A stretch of DNA of 34,428 nt from Rhodobacterales bacterium. Its GTDB lineage: Bacteria > Pseudomonadota > Alphaproteobacteria > Rhodobacterales > Rhodobacteraceae. Under the pieces are notes generated by a model. That model saw nothing but the letters and a program-made list of their open reading frames with translations. It had not been told where the DNA came from and did not search any database. Where the stretch lies: positions 1 to 34,428 of the forward strand of contig JAPLPF010000163.1 of NCBI GenBank assembly GCA_026400325.1, read 5' to 3'. A program made the translations under genes and the position numbers. Positions 24,676-33,050 of this stretch are shown here, in pieces; positions within the stretch are counted from its first letter, which is position 1, and each line of letters opens with the position of its first letter.

Positions 24676-25706
24676 CCGCAGATCGCACAGGCCCCCGCAT
24701 CGCCTTCTTGGGAACCGGGGCGCAGGGGGCGTCCATCGCCGCCGATTTCGCGCTGGCCGGGCTGGATGTCACTTTCATCGACCAGTGGCCCGCCCATATC
24801 GAGGCGATCCGCGCGAATGGCATCACGGTGAACCTGCCCACGCGGCAGATCAATGCCCGCGTGCCCGCGCTGCACCTGTGCCAGGTCGCGGAAATCAAGG
24901 AACCCTTCGATCTGATCTTTCTGGTGGTCAAGGCCTATGACACCACCTGGGCCACCCAGCTGATCAAGCCGGTCCTCGCCGAGGATGGCTTTGTGATCGG
25001 CCTGCAGAACGGCATGACGCATGAGGATATCGCCGCCGTGGTGGGCCGCCACCGGACCCTTGGCGCCGTGATCGAGATTGCGTCGAACATGTGGGTTCCC
25101 GGCGTGACAAACCGGCAGAACGACCACGACGAGTCGTGGTTTGCGATGGGTGCGCTTGACCCTGCGCAACAGCACCGCGTCGAAGCCGTGGCCGACATCC
25201 TGCGCCATTCCGGCCGGGTCGAGGTGACGGATGACATCCGCTCGGCCAAGTGGATGAAGCTGGTGGTCAATGCCGCCGAGCTGATCCCGTCGGCCATCAT
25301 CGACACCGCGCTCAACGACGCCGCCCGGGCGCCCGGGATGCTGGAGGTGATGCGCGAAGCCGGGTACGAGGCGATGCAGGCCGCCCTGTCCGATGGGGCC
25401 ACGATCATGCCGATCATCGGGATGCCACCCACGATGAGCAACGATCCGGAACGCTATGTCGACGAAATCCTTGACGAAGTCCTGCGGACCTTTTCGCGTG
25501 AGGATACGTTGACCACATCCCTGCAGGACTGGCGCAAGGGCCGCCGGGCCGAGGTGGAAGAGGTGAACGGCTGGGTCGTGAACACCCTGCGCGCGCATGG
25601 CCGCGATGCCCCGGTCAACCGGCGGGTGGTCGAGATCGCCTTGCAGATCGAGGCGGGCACGCTGGCCCCCCGGCCGGAAAACGTCCACCTGCTGACGGAA
25701 CGCTGA
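24672..25706 (+). CDS. Ketopantoate reductase-like (ApbA/PanE family) dehydrogenase
   Basis: A 344-residue protein with Rossmann motif Gly-Thr-Gly-Ala-Gln-Gly at 14-19, Val-Val-Lys-Ala-Tyr-Asp and Gly-Leu-Gln-Asn-Gly in the coenzyme domain, and the catalytic Lys in Ser-Ala-Lys-Trp-Met-Lys-Leu-Val-Val-Asn. The family reduces 2-keto acids to 2-hydroxyacids; biosynthetic PanE is about 300 residues. Its location between ring-cleavage and CoA-transferase genes suggests a catabolic 2-keto or 2-hydroxy acid rather than pantothenate synthesis, which is inference. ATG 24672 overlaps the dioxygenase stop as ATGA, so translation of this gene may have depended on coupling to the now-broken gene. Confidence 0.8.
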   Translation: MTADRTGPRIAFLGTGAQGASIAADFALAGLDVTFIDQWPAHIEAIRANGITVNLPTRQINARVPALHLCQVAEIKEPFDLIFLVVKAYDTTWATQLIKPVLAEDGFVIGLQNGMTHEDIAAVVGRHRTLGAVIEIASNMWVPGVTNRQNDHDESWFAMGALDPAQQHRVEAVADILRHSGRVEVTDDIRSAKWMKLVVNAAELIPSAIIDTALNDAARAPGMLEVMREAGYEAMQAALSDGATIMPIIGMPPTMSNDPERYVDEILDEVLRTFSREDTLTTSLQDWRKGRRAEVEEVNGWVVNTLRAHGRDAPVNRRVVEIALQIEAGTLAPRPENVHLLTER

Positions 25707-25719
25707 TCCGGGGGCCATG

Positions 25720-26052
25720 ATGCCGAACGTGAAGATCTACGTCGACGAAGGCCTCTATCCCGCTTGCCGCGAACGCCTGGTCGCCGCTCTGGGCCCGATC
25801 CTTGACATGCTGTGCGCGGACCTCGCCGTTGACCGGCCAGCCTGCCAGATGGCGGTGATGCCGGTGCTGGCGATGCCCGGCCTGCCCCCTGTCAACGTGG
25901 AACTCGCGATCATGCCGCGCCCCGAACGCACGCGGGTGGTGTTGCTTGGCGTCTGCGCCAAGCTGCGCGCGATGGTGGGTGCGGCAACCGGCGGCCATGT
26001 CGCCATCCGGGTCACCACGCTGGACCCCGAAACCTACATCGCCCTGAAATAG
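25720..26052 (+). CDS. Tautomerase-like small protein with potential N-terminal Pro
   Basis: A 110-residue protein. Two ATGs stand in tandem (25717 and 25720); the second is followed by a Pro codon, giving Met-Pro-Asn-Val-Lys-Ile-Tyr-Val-Asp, the style of 4-oxalocrotonate tautomerase-superfamily starts in which Met is removed and Pro1 is the catalytic base. The length would suit two fused beta-alpha-beta units. It could isomerise an unsaturated keto acid or lactone from ring cleavage. Beyond the start, I see no decisive motif, so the family call is tentative. It lies 14 bp after the ketopantoate-reductase-like gene and 11 bp before the CoA-transferase gene. Confidence 0.55.
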   Translation: MPNVKIYVDEGLYPACRERLVAALGPILDMLCADLAVDRPACQMAVMPVLAMPGLPPVNVELAIMPRPERTRVVLLGVCAKLRAMVGAATGGHVAIRVTTLDPETYIALK

Positions 26053-26063
26053 GACGCGACGAC

Positions 26064-26798
26064 ATGGACAAGACACTCCCTGATCTGGCCACCGCCGTTG
26101 CGGGCATCCGCGATGACATGACCGTGATGATCGGCGGCTTTGGCGGATCGGGCGCTCCCATCGAACTGATCCACGCGCTGATCGACCGCTTCGTCGCGAC
26201 GGGCCACCCGAGGGGCCTGACCGTCGTCAACAACAACGCCGGAAACGGCCACGTCGGCCTTGCCGCCCTGATCGAGGCCGGGATGGTGGCCAAGCTGATC
26301 TGCTCTTTCCCGCGTTCGGCCGATCCGGTCGTCTTCACCGAACGCTATCTCGCCGGAAAGATCGAGCTTGAACTCGTCCCGCAGGGCACGCTGGCCGAAC
26401 GCATCCGCGCCGGCGGGGCGGGGATTCCGGCGTTCTATACTCCCACCAGTTATGGCACCGATCTGGCCAAGGGCAAACCGGTCGAGGTGTTCGAAGGGCG
26501 CGCTTACGTGCAGGAACGCTGGCTGAAGGCAGATTGCGCGTTGATCAAGGCGCATCTGGGCGACCGTCTGGGCAACCTGACCTACCGGATGGCCGCGCGG
26601 AACTTCAATCCGCTGATGTGCATGGCCGCCGCGACCACCATCGTGCAGGTCAGCCGCATCGTCGCCCCCGGTGAGATCGACCCCGAGGCCGTCATCACCC
26701 CCGGCATCTTCGTGCAGGGCGTGGTGGAGGTGCCAGACCCCGCGCAGGAGGAAGACCTGAACCGCGCCGGTGCGCGCTATCCACTGGTGGCGGCATGA
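26064..26798 (+). CDS. pcaI: 3-oxoadipate CoA-transferase subunit A
   Basis: A 244-residue alpha subunit of a family I CoA-transferase. The glycine-rich oxyanion/CoA stretch Gly-Gly-Phe-Gly-Gly-Ser-Gly-Ala-Pro lies near 24-32, followed by Asn-Asn-Asn-Ala-Gly-Asn-Gly and the Pro-Gln-Gly-Thr-Leu-Ala-Glu-Arg-Ile-Arg-Ala-Gly-Gly-Ala-Gly-Ile-Pro-Ala-Phe stretch typical of PcaI/ScoA. With the beta subunit it moves CoA from succinyl-CoA to 3-oxoadipate. Substrate choice over acetoacetate is inferred from the flanking maleylacetate reductase and thiolase genes. Its stop overlaps the next start as ATGA, as is usual for the two subunits. Confidence 0.88.
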   Translation: MDKTLPDLATAVAGIRDDMTVMIGGFGGSGAPIELIHALIDRFVATGHPRGLTVVNNNAGNGHVGLAALIEAGMVAKLICSFPRSADPVVFTERYLAGKIELELVPQGTLAERIRAGGAGIPAFYTPTSYGTDLAKGKPVEVFEGRAYVQERWLKADCALIKAHLGDRLGNLTYRMAARNFNPLMCMAAATTIVQVSRIVAPGEIDPEAVITPGIFVQGVVEVPDPAQEEDLNRAGARYPLVAA

Positions 26799-27460
26799 AA
26801 CTCTCTCCCGCCCAGATGGCATGGCGCGCGGCGCAGGACATCACCGACGGCGCCTATGTCAACCTTGGCATCGGTTTTCCCGAAATGGTGGCGAAATTCC
26901 AGCCGCCCGGACGCGAGGCGATCTTTCATACCGAAAATGGCATCCTTGGCTTTGGTGAGGCCCCGCCTGCGGGGGCCGAGGATTGGGACCTCATCAACGC
27001 CGGCAAGAAGGCGGTAACGCTGAAACCCGGCACGGCCTTCTTCCATCATGCCGACAGCTTTGCCATGGTGCGCGGCGGGCATCTGGATGTGGCGATCCTT
27101 GGCGCCTATGAGGTGGCCGAGACCGGCGATCTGGCGAACTGGTCCACCGGGCCAAAGGGCGTGCCTGCGGTGGGCGGGGCGATGGACCTTGTCCACGGGG
27201 CCAGGCGCGTGGCGGTGATGACCGACCACGTCACCAAGGACGGCAAGCCGAAACTTCTGGAACGCTGCACCCTGCCGTTGACCGGGGTCGGATGTGTGAC
27301 CCGCGTCTACTCCAGCCATGCGGTGATCGACATTGTCGGCGGGCGCTTTGTGCTGCGGGAAAAGCTGCCCTCGCTGAGCCATGACGCGCTGCAATCGATG
27401 ACCGGGGCCGTCCTGCATCTGGACGGCCCCGTCGCTGATCTTGTCGTGCCCGACCTGTGA
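26795..27460 (+). CDS. pcaJ: 3-oxoadipate CoA-transferase subunit B
   Basis: A 221-residue beta subunit carrying the catalytic glutamate in Phe-His-Thr-Glu47-Asn-Gly-Ile-Leu-Gly, which forms the glutamyl-CoA intermediate. Gly-Ile-Gly-Phe-Pro near 25-29 and the closing Leu-Pro-Leu-Thr-Gly-Val-Gly-Cys-Val and Val-Ile-Asp-Ile-Val motifs also fit the family. It works as a heteromer with the A subunit encoded immediately upstream, and the 4-bp overlap suggests balanced synthesis. The product, 3-oxoadipyl-CoA, is the substrate of the next gene's thiolase. Confidence 0.9.
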   Translation: MKLSPAQMAWRAAQDITDGAYVNLGIGFPEMVAKFQPPGREAIFHTENGILGFGEAPPAGAEDWDLINAGKKAVTLKPGTAFFHHADSFAMVRGGHLDVAILGAYEVAETGDLANWSTGPKGVPAVGGAMDLVHGARRVAVMTDHVTKDGKPKLLERCTLPLTGVGCVTRVYSSHAVIDIVGGRFVLREKLPSLSHDALQSMTGAVLHLDGPVADLVVPDL

Positions 27461-27473
27461 AAGAAGCCCTGCC

Positions 27474-28676
27474 ATGACCGATGTCTTCATCTGCGACTAT
27501 ATCCGCACCCCCATCGGCCGGTTCGGCGGCAGCCTGTCCTCGGTCCGGGCCGATGACCTGGGCGCCGTTCCCCTGCGCGCGTTGATGGCGCGCAACGCAG
27601 GCGTGGACTGGGCTGCGGTCGAGGATGTGATCTTCGGCTGCGCCAATCAGGCGGGCGAGGACAACCGCAACGTGGCCCGCATGTCGGCCCTTCTGGCCGG
27701 GCTTCCGGTGACGGTGACCGGCACCACGATCAACCGGCTGTGCGGCTCGGGGATGGATGCGGTGCTGGTGGCCGCCCGGCAGATCAGGGCGGGCGAGGCT
27801 GACCTGATGATCGCGGGCGGCGTCGAAAGCATGTCGCGCGCGCCCTTTGTCATGCCGAAGGCCGAAGCCGCCTTCAGCCGCAACGCAGAGATTTATGACA
27901 CCACCATCGGCTGGCGCTTCGTCAACCCGCTGATGCACGCGCAATACGGCGTCGAATCGATGCCCGAAACTGGCGAGAACGTCGCCGAGGACTTCGCCAT
28001 CTCTCGCACCGATCAGGATGCCTTTGCGCTGCGCTCGCAGGCCAAGGCATCGGCGGCGCAGGCCAACGGGCGGCTGGCGGCCGAGATCACACCGGTGACC
28101 ATCCCGCAGCGCAAGGGCGATGCGCTGGTGGTGGACCGCGACGAACATCCCCGCGCCACGACGATGGAGGCTTTGGCCAAACTTGGCACGCCGTTCCGCA
28201 AGGGTGGCACGGTGACGGCGGGCAATGCCAGCGGGGTCAACGACGGAGCGGCGGCGCTGATCCTGGCCTCGGCAGCGGCGGCGCGGACATACGGGCTGAC
28301 GCCGATTGCGCGGGTTCTGGGCGGGGCCACGGCAGGGGTGGCGCCGCGGATCATGGGCTTTGGTCCGGTACCGGCCAGCAAAAAGCTGATGGCTCGGCTG
28401 GGGCTTCGGCAGGCCGACTTTGACGTGATCGAGTTGAACGAAGCCTTCGCCAGCCAGGGCCTTGCCACCCTGCGCGCCTTGGGGATCGCCGATGACGACG
28501 CCCGCGTCAACCCGAACGGCGGGGCGATTGCGCTTGGTCACCCCTTGGGCATGTCCGGCGCGCGGATCACCGGAACCGCGGCGCTGCAACTGGCCCTGAC
28601 CGAGGGACGCAGGTCCCTGTCAACCATGTGCATCGGCGTGGGCCAGGGCATCGCCATCGCGCTGGAGCGGGTCTGA
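27474..28676 (+). CDS. pcaF: 3-oxoadipyl-CoA thiolase
   Basis: A 400-residue thiolase, the usual PcaF length. The nucleophile is Cys90 in Asn-Arg-Leu-Cys-Gly-Ser-Gly; the second active-site blocks are [11 protein letters not shown] and Met-Cys-Ile-Gly-Val-Gly-Gln-Gly near the C-terminus, the Val form being common in PcaF. Asn-Glu-Ala-Phe-Ala is also present. It splits 3-oxoadipyl-CoA into succinyl-CoA and acetyl-CoA, ending the pathway in the TCA cycle. The ATG at 27474 lies 13 bp after the CoA-transferase stop with a GAAAG site. All catalytic residues are intact, so the lower pathway remains usable even though the dioxygenase gene is broken. Confidence 0.9.
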   Translation: MTDVFICDYIRTPIGRFGGSLSSVRADDLGAVPLRALMARNAGVDWAAVEDVIFGCANQAGEDNRNVARMSALLAGLPVTVTGTTINRLCGSGMDAVLVAARQIRAGEADLMIAGGVESMSRAPFVMPKAEAAFSRNAEIYDTTIGWRFVNPLMHAQYGVESMPETGENVAEDFAISRTDQDAFALRSQAKASAAQANGRLAAEITPVTIPQRKGDALVVDRDEHPRATTMEALAKLGTPFRKGGTVTAGNASGVNDGAAALILASAAAARTYGLTPIARVLGGATAGVAPRIMGFGPVPASKKLMARLGLRQADFDVIELNEAFASQGLATLRALGIADDDARVNPNGGAIALGHPLGMSGARITGTAALQLALTEGRRSLSTMCIGVGQGIAIALERV

Positions 28677-28727
28677 CAAAGGGCATCACAATCGCAGCTG
28701 GCTGCATCATGAGGGAGGAAATGGATC

Positions 28728-29246
28728 ATGGCTGAACGTGTCTATGGCATGCACCATATCGGCATCACCGTGCCCGATATCGAACAGGGGATCGCCTTCT
28801 TCAAGGCCGTCTTCGGCGCGGTCGAAGTGTTCCGCACCGGACCGTTTGACGTGGACGAGGCGTTCATGGAACGGCGGCTGGGAACGCCCCCGCACACCCG
28901 CATCCGCGATCTGGTTTTCCTGCGCTGCGGTGCAGGAACCAATGTCGAGCTTTTTGAATACAGTGGCGAGGACAGTTCTGCCCGGCCCCGGCGCAATTCC
29001 GAAATCGGCGGCACGCATCTGTGTTTCGAAGTGGAGGACGTGTTCGATTCCGTCGAACGCCTGCGCGCCGCGGGCATCGAATTTCTGGACGGTCCCAACA
29101 CCGTGACCGAAGGGCCGCTGGCGGGCTTCAACTGGATCTACTTTAACGCGCCATGGGGGCAGTCCCTGGAAATCGCCAGCTTTTCTGCACTGGGGTATGA
29201 GAAAGACACGCCTGAGCGCATCTGGCGGGCGAAGTCTCGGGGCTGA
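28728..29246 (+). CDS. VOC-family metalloprotein (glyoxalase/dioxygenase-like)
   Basis: A 172-residue protein with two beta-alpha-beta-beta-beta modules. Likely metal ligands are His in Met-His-His-Ile-Gly-Ile-Thr-Val-Pro-Asp near the start, His in Gly-Thr-His-Leu-Cys-Phe-Glu-Val in the second module, and Glu in Ser-Leu-Glu-Ile near 148. The family includes epimerases, glyoxalases, fosfomycin-type enzymes and extradiol dioxygenases, so the reaction is open; it is too short for a classical two-domain extradiol enzyme. A GAGGGAGGA site precedes the ATG. It is 51 bp past the thiolase and seems to be the last gene of the catabolic run, with the next gene on the opposite strand. Confidence 0.8.
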   Translation: MAERVYGMHHIGITVPDIEQGIAFFKAVFGAVEVFRTGPFDVDEAFMERRLGTPPHTRIRDLVFLRCGAGTNVELFEYSGEDSSARPRRNSEIGGTHLCFEVEDVFDSVERLRAAGIEFLDGPNTVTEGPLAGFNWIYFNAPWGQSLEIASFSALGYEKDTPERIWRAKSRG

Positions 29247-29448
29247 CACGGGACCAGACTGCATCTGTTCCACCCGGATCCTGAACGTGGGCGACTGCAA
29301 AGGGTGCGTTCGCCCACTCCACGACGGGGAAAACGCAGCAGGAAACGTTCGCTTTCACCTGACAGACAGGTGGGGTCAACGCCGGTAGGCCCGGCAATCC
29401 GCATGAACATTTGCCGGGTGTTCCGGCGCAATGGCAGCCAAGGTCAGA

Positions 29449-30252
29449 TCATTGTCCGAACGCGGCCTGAAGGAAGGCAAGGATCGGATCGAACCCGAAG
29501 ATTGCTTTGCCCAGAAGTTCAAACCCTATGATCAAAAGCGCCCAGGTGATGACCTTGTAGAAGGTCGCCTCGCTGACCATTCCGACCGTCTTCTTGCCGA
29601 CATAAACCCCCACAATCGCCGGCACCATCAGATAGACCGCAGTCTCCAGGCTGCCAAGGCTGACCTGCCCTGTCATCCAATAGGGGCCAAGTTTTGCCAG
29701 ATTGAGCGTGGCGAACAGAATGGTCGTTGTGCCCGCATAGCTCAGCCGATCAAGCCGCAGCGGTTGCACGTAGGTCTGATAGGGCGGGGCGCCTGCGTGA
29801 CTGATGTAACTTGTGAAGCCGGCAAGACTTCCCCAGAAAAGGCCAGAAAACAGTTTGGGTTCCCGAGCCGGGCCCGTGCTTCCACGGCCTGTCAGCATGT
29901 AGATCGCAAACATGATGCCGATGCCACCAACCAGTCCGGTGATGATGCTGCCGCCGCCCGGAAGATTGGCGTTGATCCAAGGAATGAACGTCCACCCAAG
30001 CCCGATGCCAAGCAATCCGGCCGGAATCATGATTTTGAGGACACGTTGGTCATAGCTGTGCCGATAGGCCCACAATCCAAAGCCATCGCTGATGAGGTAG
30101 ACCGGCAACAACAATCCCGCCGCCGTAAGCGGGTCAACCGCAAGGCTGAGCAGCGGGACGCTCAGGTTGCCGATCGCTGACCACCCACCTTTGGAAAAGC
30201 CCACGATCCACGCAACCAGAACAGCCACGCACCAGAATTCCCAACCCTGCAA
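29449..30252 (-). CDS. TauE/SafE-family sulfite/organosulfonate exporter-like membrane protein
   Basis: A 267-residue polytopic protein with the family pattern: Val-Gly-Phe-Ser-Lys-Gly-Gly in the first helix, a repeat of that motif in the second half (Leu-Ala-Gly-Phe-Thr-Ser-Tyr-Ile-Ser-His-Ala-Gly-Ala-Pro-Pro), and about eight helices. Members export sulfite, sulfoacetate or other organic anions. The substrate here cannot be told. I chose a TTG start at 30252 because GAGG lies seven bases before it; a GTG at 30303 would add 17 polar residues that spoil the N-terminus. It faces the VOC gene tail to tail across about 200 bp that hold only two short inverted repeats. A 27-bp palindrome sits just upstream. 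Confidence 0.8.
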   Translation of the reverse strand: MQGWEFWCVAVLVAWIVGFSKGGWSAIGNLSVPLLSLAVDPLTAAGLLLPVYLISDGFGLWAYRHSYDQRVLKIMIPAGLLGIGLGWTFIPWINANLPGGGSIITGLVGGIGIMFAIYMLTGRGSTGPAREPKLFSGLFWGSLAGFTSYISHAGAPPYQTYVQPLRLDRLSYAGTTTILFATLNLAKLGPYWMTGQVSLGSLETAVYLMVPAIVGVYVGKKTVGMVSEATFYKVITWALLIIGFELLGKAIFGFDPILAFLQAAFGQ

Positions 30253-30297
30253 GATACATCCTCGTTGACTGCGTGGGGTAGTTGCCACACGGCGGCG

Positions 30298-30324
30298 ATC
30301 CACACTAGCATCTATTGTGTGGAT
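30298..30324. promoter_or_regulatory. 27-bp operator-like palindrome upstream of the TauE/SafE gene
   Basis: Perfect 8-bp arms ATCCACAC (30298-30305) and GTGTGGAT (30317-30324) flank an 11-bp spacer, 46 bp upstream of the exporter's start codon on the minus strand. The size and position fit a dimeric repressor site, for example GntR-type, but no regulator is encoded next to it. It could equally serve the decayed plus-strand region to its right. Confidence 0.5.
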
Positions 30325-30620
30325 AGCGACGACCCTGTTGCGTGAAACGCCTTAGGTCCGGACTTCCCCTTTGCCCGGGCAGACCTGTCCCAGGGCTTCA
30401 GTGACGGGTATGCCGAGGGCTGTGAAACCGTTCAGGCCGGAAACCCGAAGTTGGAACGCGGCACTTGACGGTCGAAGTCTCGTGGCATGAGGCGCTGGCC
30501 AAGCAGTTTGACGCGGGGCACCTTCGTTTCGACGCGGCTTTGGCGGTGTCGGGTTTCCGGGGTTTGGCGTTCCTGCGGGGCGGGGTGATCGCGGTCGCGC
30601 CTCAGGGTGCGCAGTTCTCG
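30325..30620. other. Gap before the broken transporter gene, with a possible small-gene remnant
   Basis: About 300 bp with no intact recognised gene. A plus-strand frame ending at TGA 30466-30468 encodes a tail with Gly-Phe-Ser-Asp-Gly-Tyr-Ala-Glu-Gly-Cys, a pattern seen in small exported proteins, but no start or signal peptide remains. A longer frame from 30465 continues into the signal-peptide frame at 30621 and is probably not coding before that point. Confidence 0.35.
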
Positions 30621-31117
30621 ATGGCGATCAGAAAACTGGTCGCTTCAGGGGTTGTCGGCATTCTGGTCGCCGCGCAAATGTCTGCTTCAGCCCGTGGCCT
30701 GACTTGCAGCTTCCTTGGGCCACCAACGATATCGCACCGGACCAGCGGGGTGCGGGCCTTGCAGGTGTTGTGTTGAAGCAAACCGGCGGTTGGACGGTCG
30801 GGATGCTTGCCAATCATGTCTGGTCCATCAGCGATGAAGACGAGTTTGGCGAAAGCTCCAAGACTTTCGTGCAGCCCTTCCTTGGCTACACGACCAAAAG
30901 GGCAACTTCCTATGGCATCAACACCGAGGCTCAGTACGACTGGATTGCCGAGGAATGGTCGGTCCCGATCAATCTGACCATAGGGCAGATCATGAAGGCG
31001 GGCGGCAAGCCGTTGCAACGGACCGCAGGCGTCCGCTACTGGGCCGACAGCCCGCCCGGCGGACTGCAGGACTGGGGCGCACGTTTTGTCGTGACTTATC
31101 TGTTCCCAAAGGGCTAA
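30621..31117 (+). pseudogene. Outer-membrane transporter (phenol-degradation MetA-like barrel), deleted internally
   Basis: ATG 30621 begins a good signal peptide of 24 residues (Met-Ala-Ile-Arg-Lys, hydrophobic core, Ser-Ala-Ser-Ala). Just after it, near 30690, homology jumps to another frame that encodes the C-terminal part of a beta-barrel 'transporter' protein: Leu-Pro-Trp-Ala-Thr-Asn-Asp, Val-Val-Leu-Lys-Gln-Thr-Gly-Gly-Trp-Thr, Phe-Leu-Gly-Tyr-Thr-Thr, Arg-Tyr-Trp-Ala-Asp-Ser-Pro, ending Leu-Phe-Pro-Lys-Gly at 31117. Intact relatives have well over 100 residues between these parts, so most of the N-terminal half has been lost with a frameshift. The second part could be read from TTG 30704 but would lack export. 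It lies 23 bp before the prolyl-isomerase gene and was probably the first gene of that operon. Confidence 0.7.
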
Positions 31118-31140
31118 GCCAAGGCACGGCGGGGAAAGAC

Positions 31141-32031
31141 ATGGCGACGGCCCAGACTATTTTCGGACGACTTCTGCGTGAACCCCTGGTTCATTTCACC
31201 ATCCTTGCCGGGTTGCTTTTCGGCCTGCTGTCGGAACCGAACGCCTCGGACCCCGGCACCGATGCTACCCGGATCGTGATCTCAGGCGCCGAGGTCGAGC
31301 GGATGGCCACGGCCTGGGAACAACGCTGGCAGCGGCGGCCAAGCAAGGACGAACTGGCCGGGCTGGTCCGCGAAGCAGTCAGGGAACAGGTGCTTTACCG
31401 TGAGGCGCTGTCCCTGGGGCTTGACCGTGACGATGTGGTGATCCGCCGCCACCTGCGGCAGAAGTACGAATTCGTCACCCAGGATCTGGCCTATGACACC
31501 GATCCGGACGAGGCGACGCTGCGGGCCTATTACGACGCCCAGCCCGACCGGTACGTCCAGTCCGCCCAAGTGTCCTTCCGTCACATCCTGTTCAGCACGG
31601 ACCGCCGCGGTGCGGCAGCCGAGGCGGATGCCGCGCAGGCGCTGTCTGATCTGCAAACGGCAACGAACCCGGACGCCGCCGACCTGCTTGGGGATGCCAC
31701 GTCATTGCCGTCGGGTTTCGACGGGATTAGTGCCGATGAGGTCGAGGCCGTCTTCGGCCCGGACTTCGCCGCGGCACTCTTGGGCCTGGAACCGGGACGC
31801 TGGTCCGGCCCCATCCCCTCGGGCTACGGGCTGCACCTGGTCTGGCTTTCCGAGAAACGCGCCGGCGGTCCCATGGCCTTTGATACCGTGCGGCAGCGCG
31901 TCAGGGATGACTGGGTTTACGAACAGCGCGCGGCAGCAAATGACGCGATCTATCTCAAACTTCTGGACCGCTACGACGTGGTGGTCGAACCGATCCCATC
32001 GGCAGGCCAGGACAAGGGGGATGGCTCATGA
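31141..32031 (+). CDS. Membrane-anchored parvulin-type peptidyl-prolyl isomerase
   Basis: A 296-residue protein with one N-terminal membrane helix (about 17-30), then a SurA-like helical region (Glu-Leu-Ala-Gly-Leu-Val-Arg-Glu-Ala-Val-Arg-Glu-Gln-Val-Leu-Tyr-Arg-Glu-Ala) and a parvulin domain with Phe-Arg-His-Ile-Leu-Phe and Gly-Pro-Ile-Pro-Ser-Gly-Tyr-Gly-Leu-His-Leu-Val-Trp. The domain is probably periplasmic and would assist folding of exported or outer-membrane proteins. Catalytic competence is uncertain because the domain is short. ATG 31141 was chosen over an earlier in-frame start at 30955 that overlaps the transporter remnant. Its stop overlaps the next start (ATGA at 32028). Confidence 0.8.
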   Translation: MATAQTIFGRLLREPLVHFTILAGLLFGLLSEPNASDPGTDATRIVISGAEVERMATAWEQRWQRRPSKDELAGLVREAVREQVLYREALSLGLDRDDVVIRRHLRQKYEFVTQDLAYDTDPDEATLRAYYDAQPDRYVQSAQVSFRHILFSTDRRGAAAEADAAQALSDLQTATNPDAADLLGDATSLPSGFDGISADEVEAVFGPDFAAALLGLEPGRWSGPIPSGYGLHLVWLSEKRAGGPMAFDTVRQRVRDDWVYEQRAAANDAIYLKLLDRYDVVVEPIPSAGQDKGDGS

Positions 32032-33017
32032 TGCGCGGCCTGCTCGTGGCGCTTGCCGCGATGCTTGGCGTTGCACACCCGCTGGCGGCGCATGAATCTC
32101 GCCCGGCATTCCTTGATGTCCGCGAACTTGCTGCCGGACAGTACGAGGTGGTCTGGAAGCGCCCGATGCGCGGGGACTATGTCATCGGCTTCACCGTCGG
32201 CTGGCCGGAAGGGTGCACGCCGACGATCACGACCGAAAATCAGGTGCCGGGCGCAAACATTACTCGAATGCTGCTGGATTGCGGCGAAACGGGGCTGATC
32301 GGCGGCACAATCACCATCAACCGCCTGCCTGAAACCAGCGCAGAAGTCCTGGTCCGGGTCGAGTTCGCCGATGGTGCCAGCCAGACCCAGCTTCTGCGCC
32401 CGGCCTCGTCTTCGATGATCGTCGAAGGCCCGCGCAGCGCCTTGGCCGTGGGGGCGGAATACCTGCGTCTGGGCTTTGACCACATCCTTGCCGGCATCGA
32501 CCATCTGCTTTTCATCCTTGCGCTGACGCTGATCGTCGGGGGAAGCTGGAAACTGGTGAAGACCATCACCGCCTTCACCGTCGCGCACAGCATCACCCTT
32601 GCCCTGTCCACCCTTGGCGTCGTGCGGGTGTCGCAAGCCCCGGTCGAGGCCGCCATCGCCCTCAGCATCGTGTTTCTGGCCCGCGAGCTCTTGATGCTGC
32701 GGCAGGGGCAACCCGGGCTGACCTCACGGATGCCATGGCTTGTGGCCTTCATCTTCGGGCTTTTGCACGGGCTGGGGTTTGCCGGCGCGCTACGCGAGAT
32801 CGGCCTGCCGCAGGGGGATATTCCCCTTGCCTTGCTGGCGTTCAATCTGGGCGTCGAGGCGGGGCAACTGGCCTTTGTCGGCGCCGTGCTTGTGGTGCTT
32901 GGGGTCGGCAGGCGCATCTATTCCGACACGCTGCCAAAATGGCTCGGGGCAGTCCCGGCTTATGGAATCGGCACCGTTGCCGCGTTTTGGACCTTGGAAC
33001 GAATCATGAGTTCGTGA
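32028..33017 (+). CDS. HupE/UreJ-like membrane protein with N-terminal exported domain
   Basis: A 329-residue protein with a signal peptide ending Leu-Ala-Ala before His-Glu-Ser-Arg-Pro, a beta-rich exported domain to about 140, and a C-terminal block of about six helices carrying Gly-Phe-Asp-His-Ile-Leu-Ala-Gly-Ile-Asp-His, Val-Ala-His-Ser-Ile-Thr-Leu and Leu-His-Gly-Leu-Gly-Phe-Ala-Gly. These His/Asp motifs mark the HupE/UreJ family, several members of which are metal (nickel or cobalt) permeases. With no hydrogenase or urease nearby, metal supply to the adjacent DUF3604 PHP-like protein is a reasonable guess only. It is translationally coupled to the prolyl isomerase. Confidence 0.82.
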   Translation: MMRGLLVALAAMLGVAHPLAAHESRPAFLDVRELAAGQYEVVWKRPMRGDYVIGFTVGWPEGCTPTITTENQVPGANITRMLLDCGETGLIGGTITINRLPETSAEVLVRVEFADGASQTQLLRPASSSMIVEGPRSALAVGAEYLRLGFDHILAGIDHLLFILALTLIVGGSWKLVKTITAFTVAHSITLALSTLGVVRVSQAPVEAAIALSIVFLARELLMLRQGQPGLTSRMPWLVAFIFGLLHGLGFAGALREIGLPQGDIPLALLAFNLGVEAGQLAFVGAVLVVLGVGRRIYSDTLPKWLGAVPAYGIGTVAAFWTLERIMSS

Positions 33018-33050
33018 TTAGACTGACGAAAGCCCCGAAAGGAGACGACC

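Noticed and set aside
29356-29372. Intrinsic terminator between the convergent VOC and TauE genes
   Set aside because: CACCTG/CAGGTG gives a 6-bp stem with a 5-base loop but no T-run on either side, so it is too weak to call.
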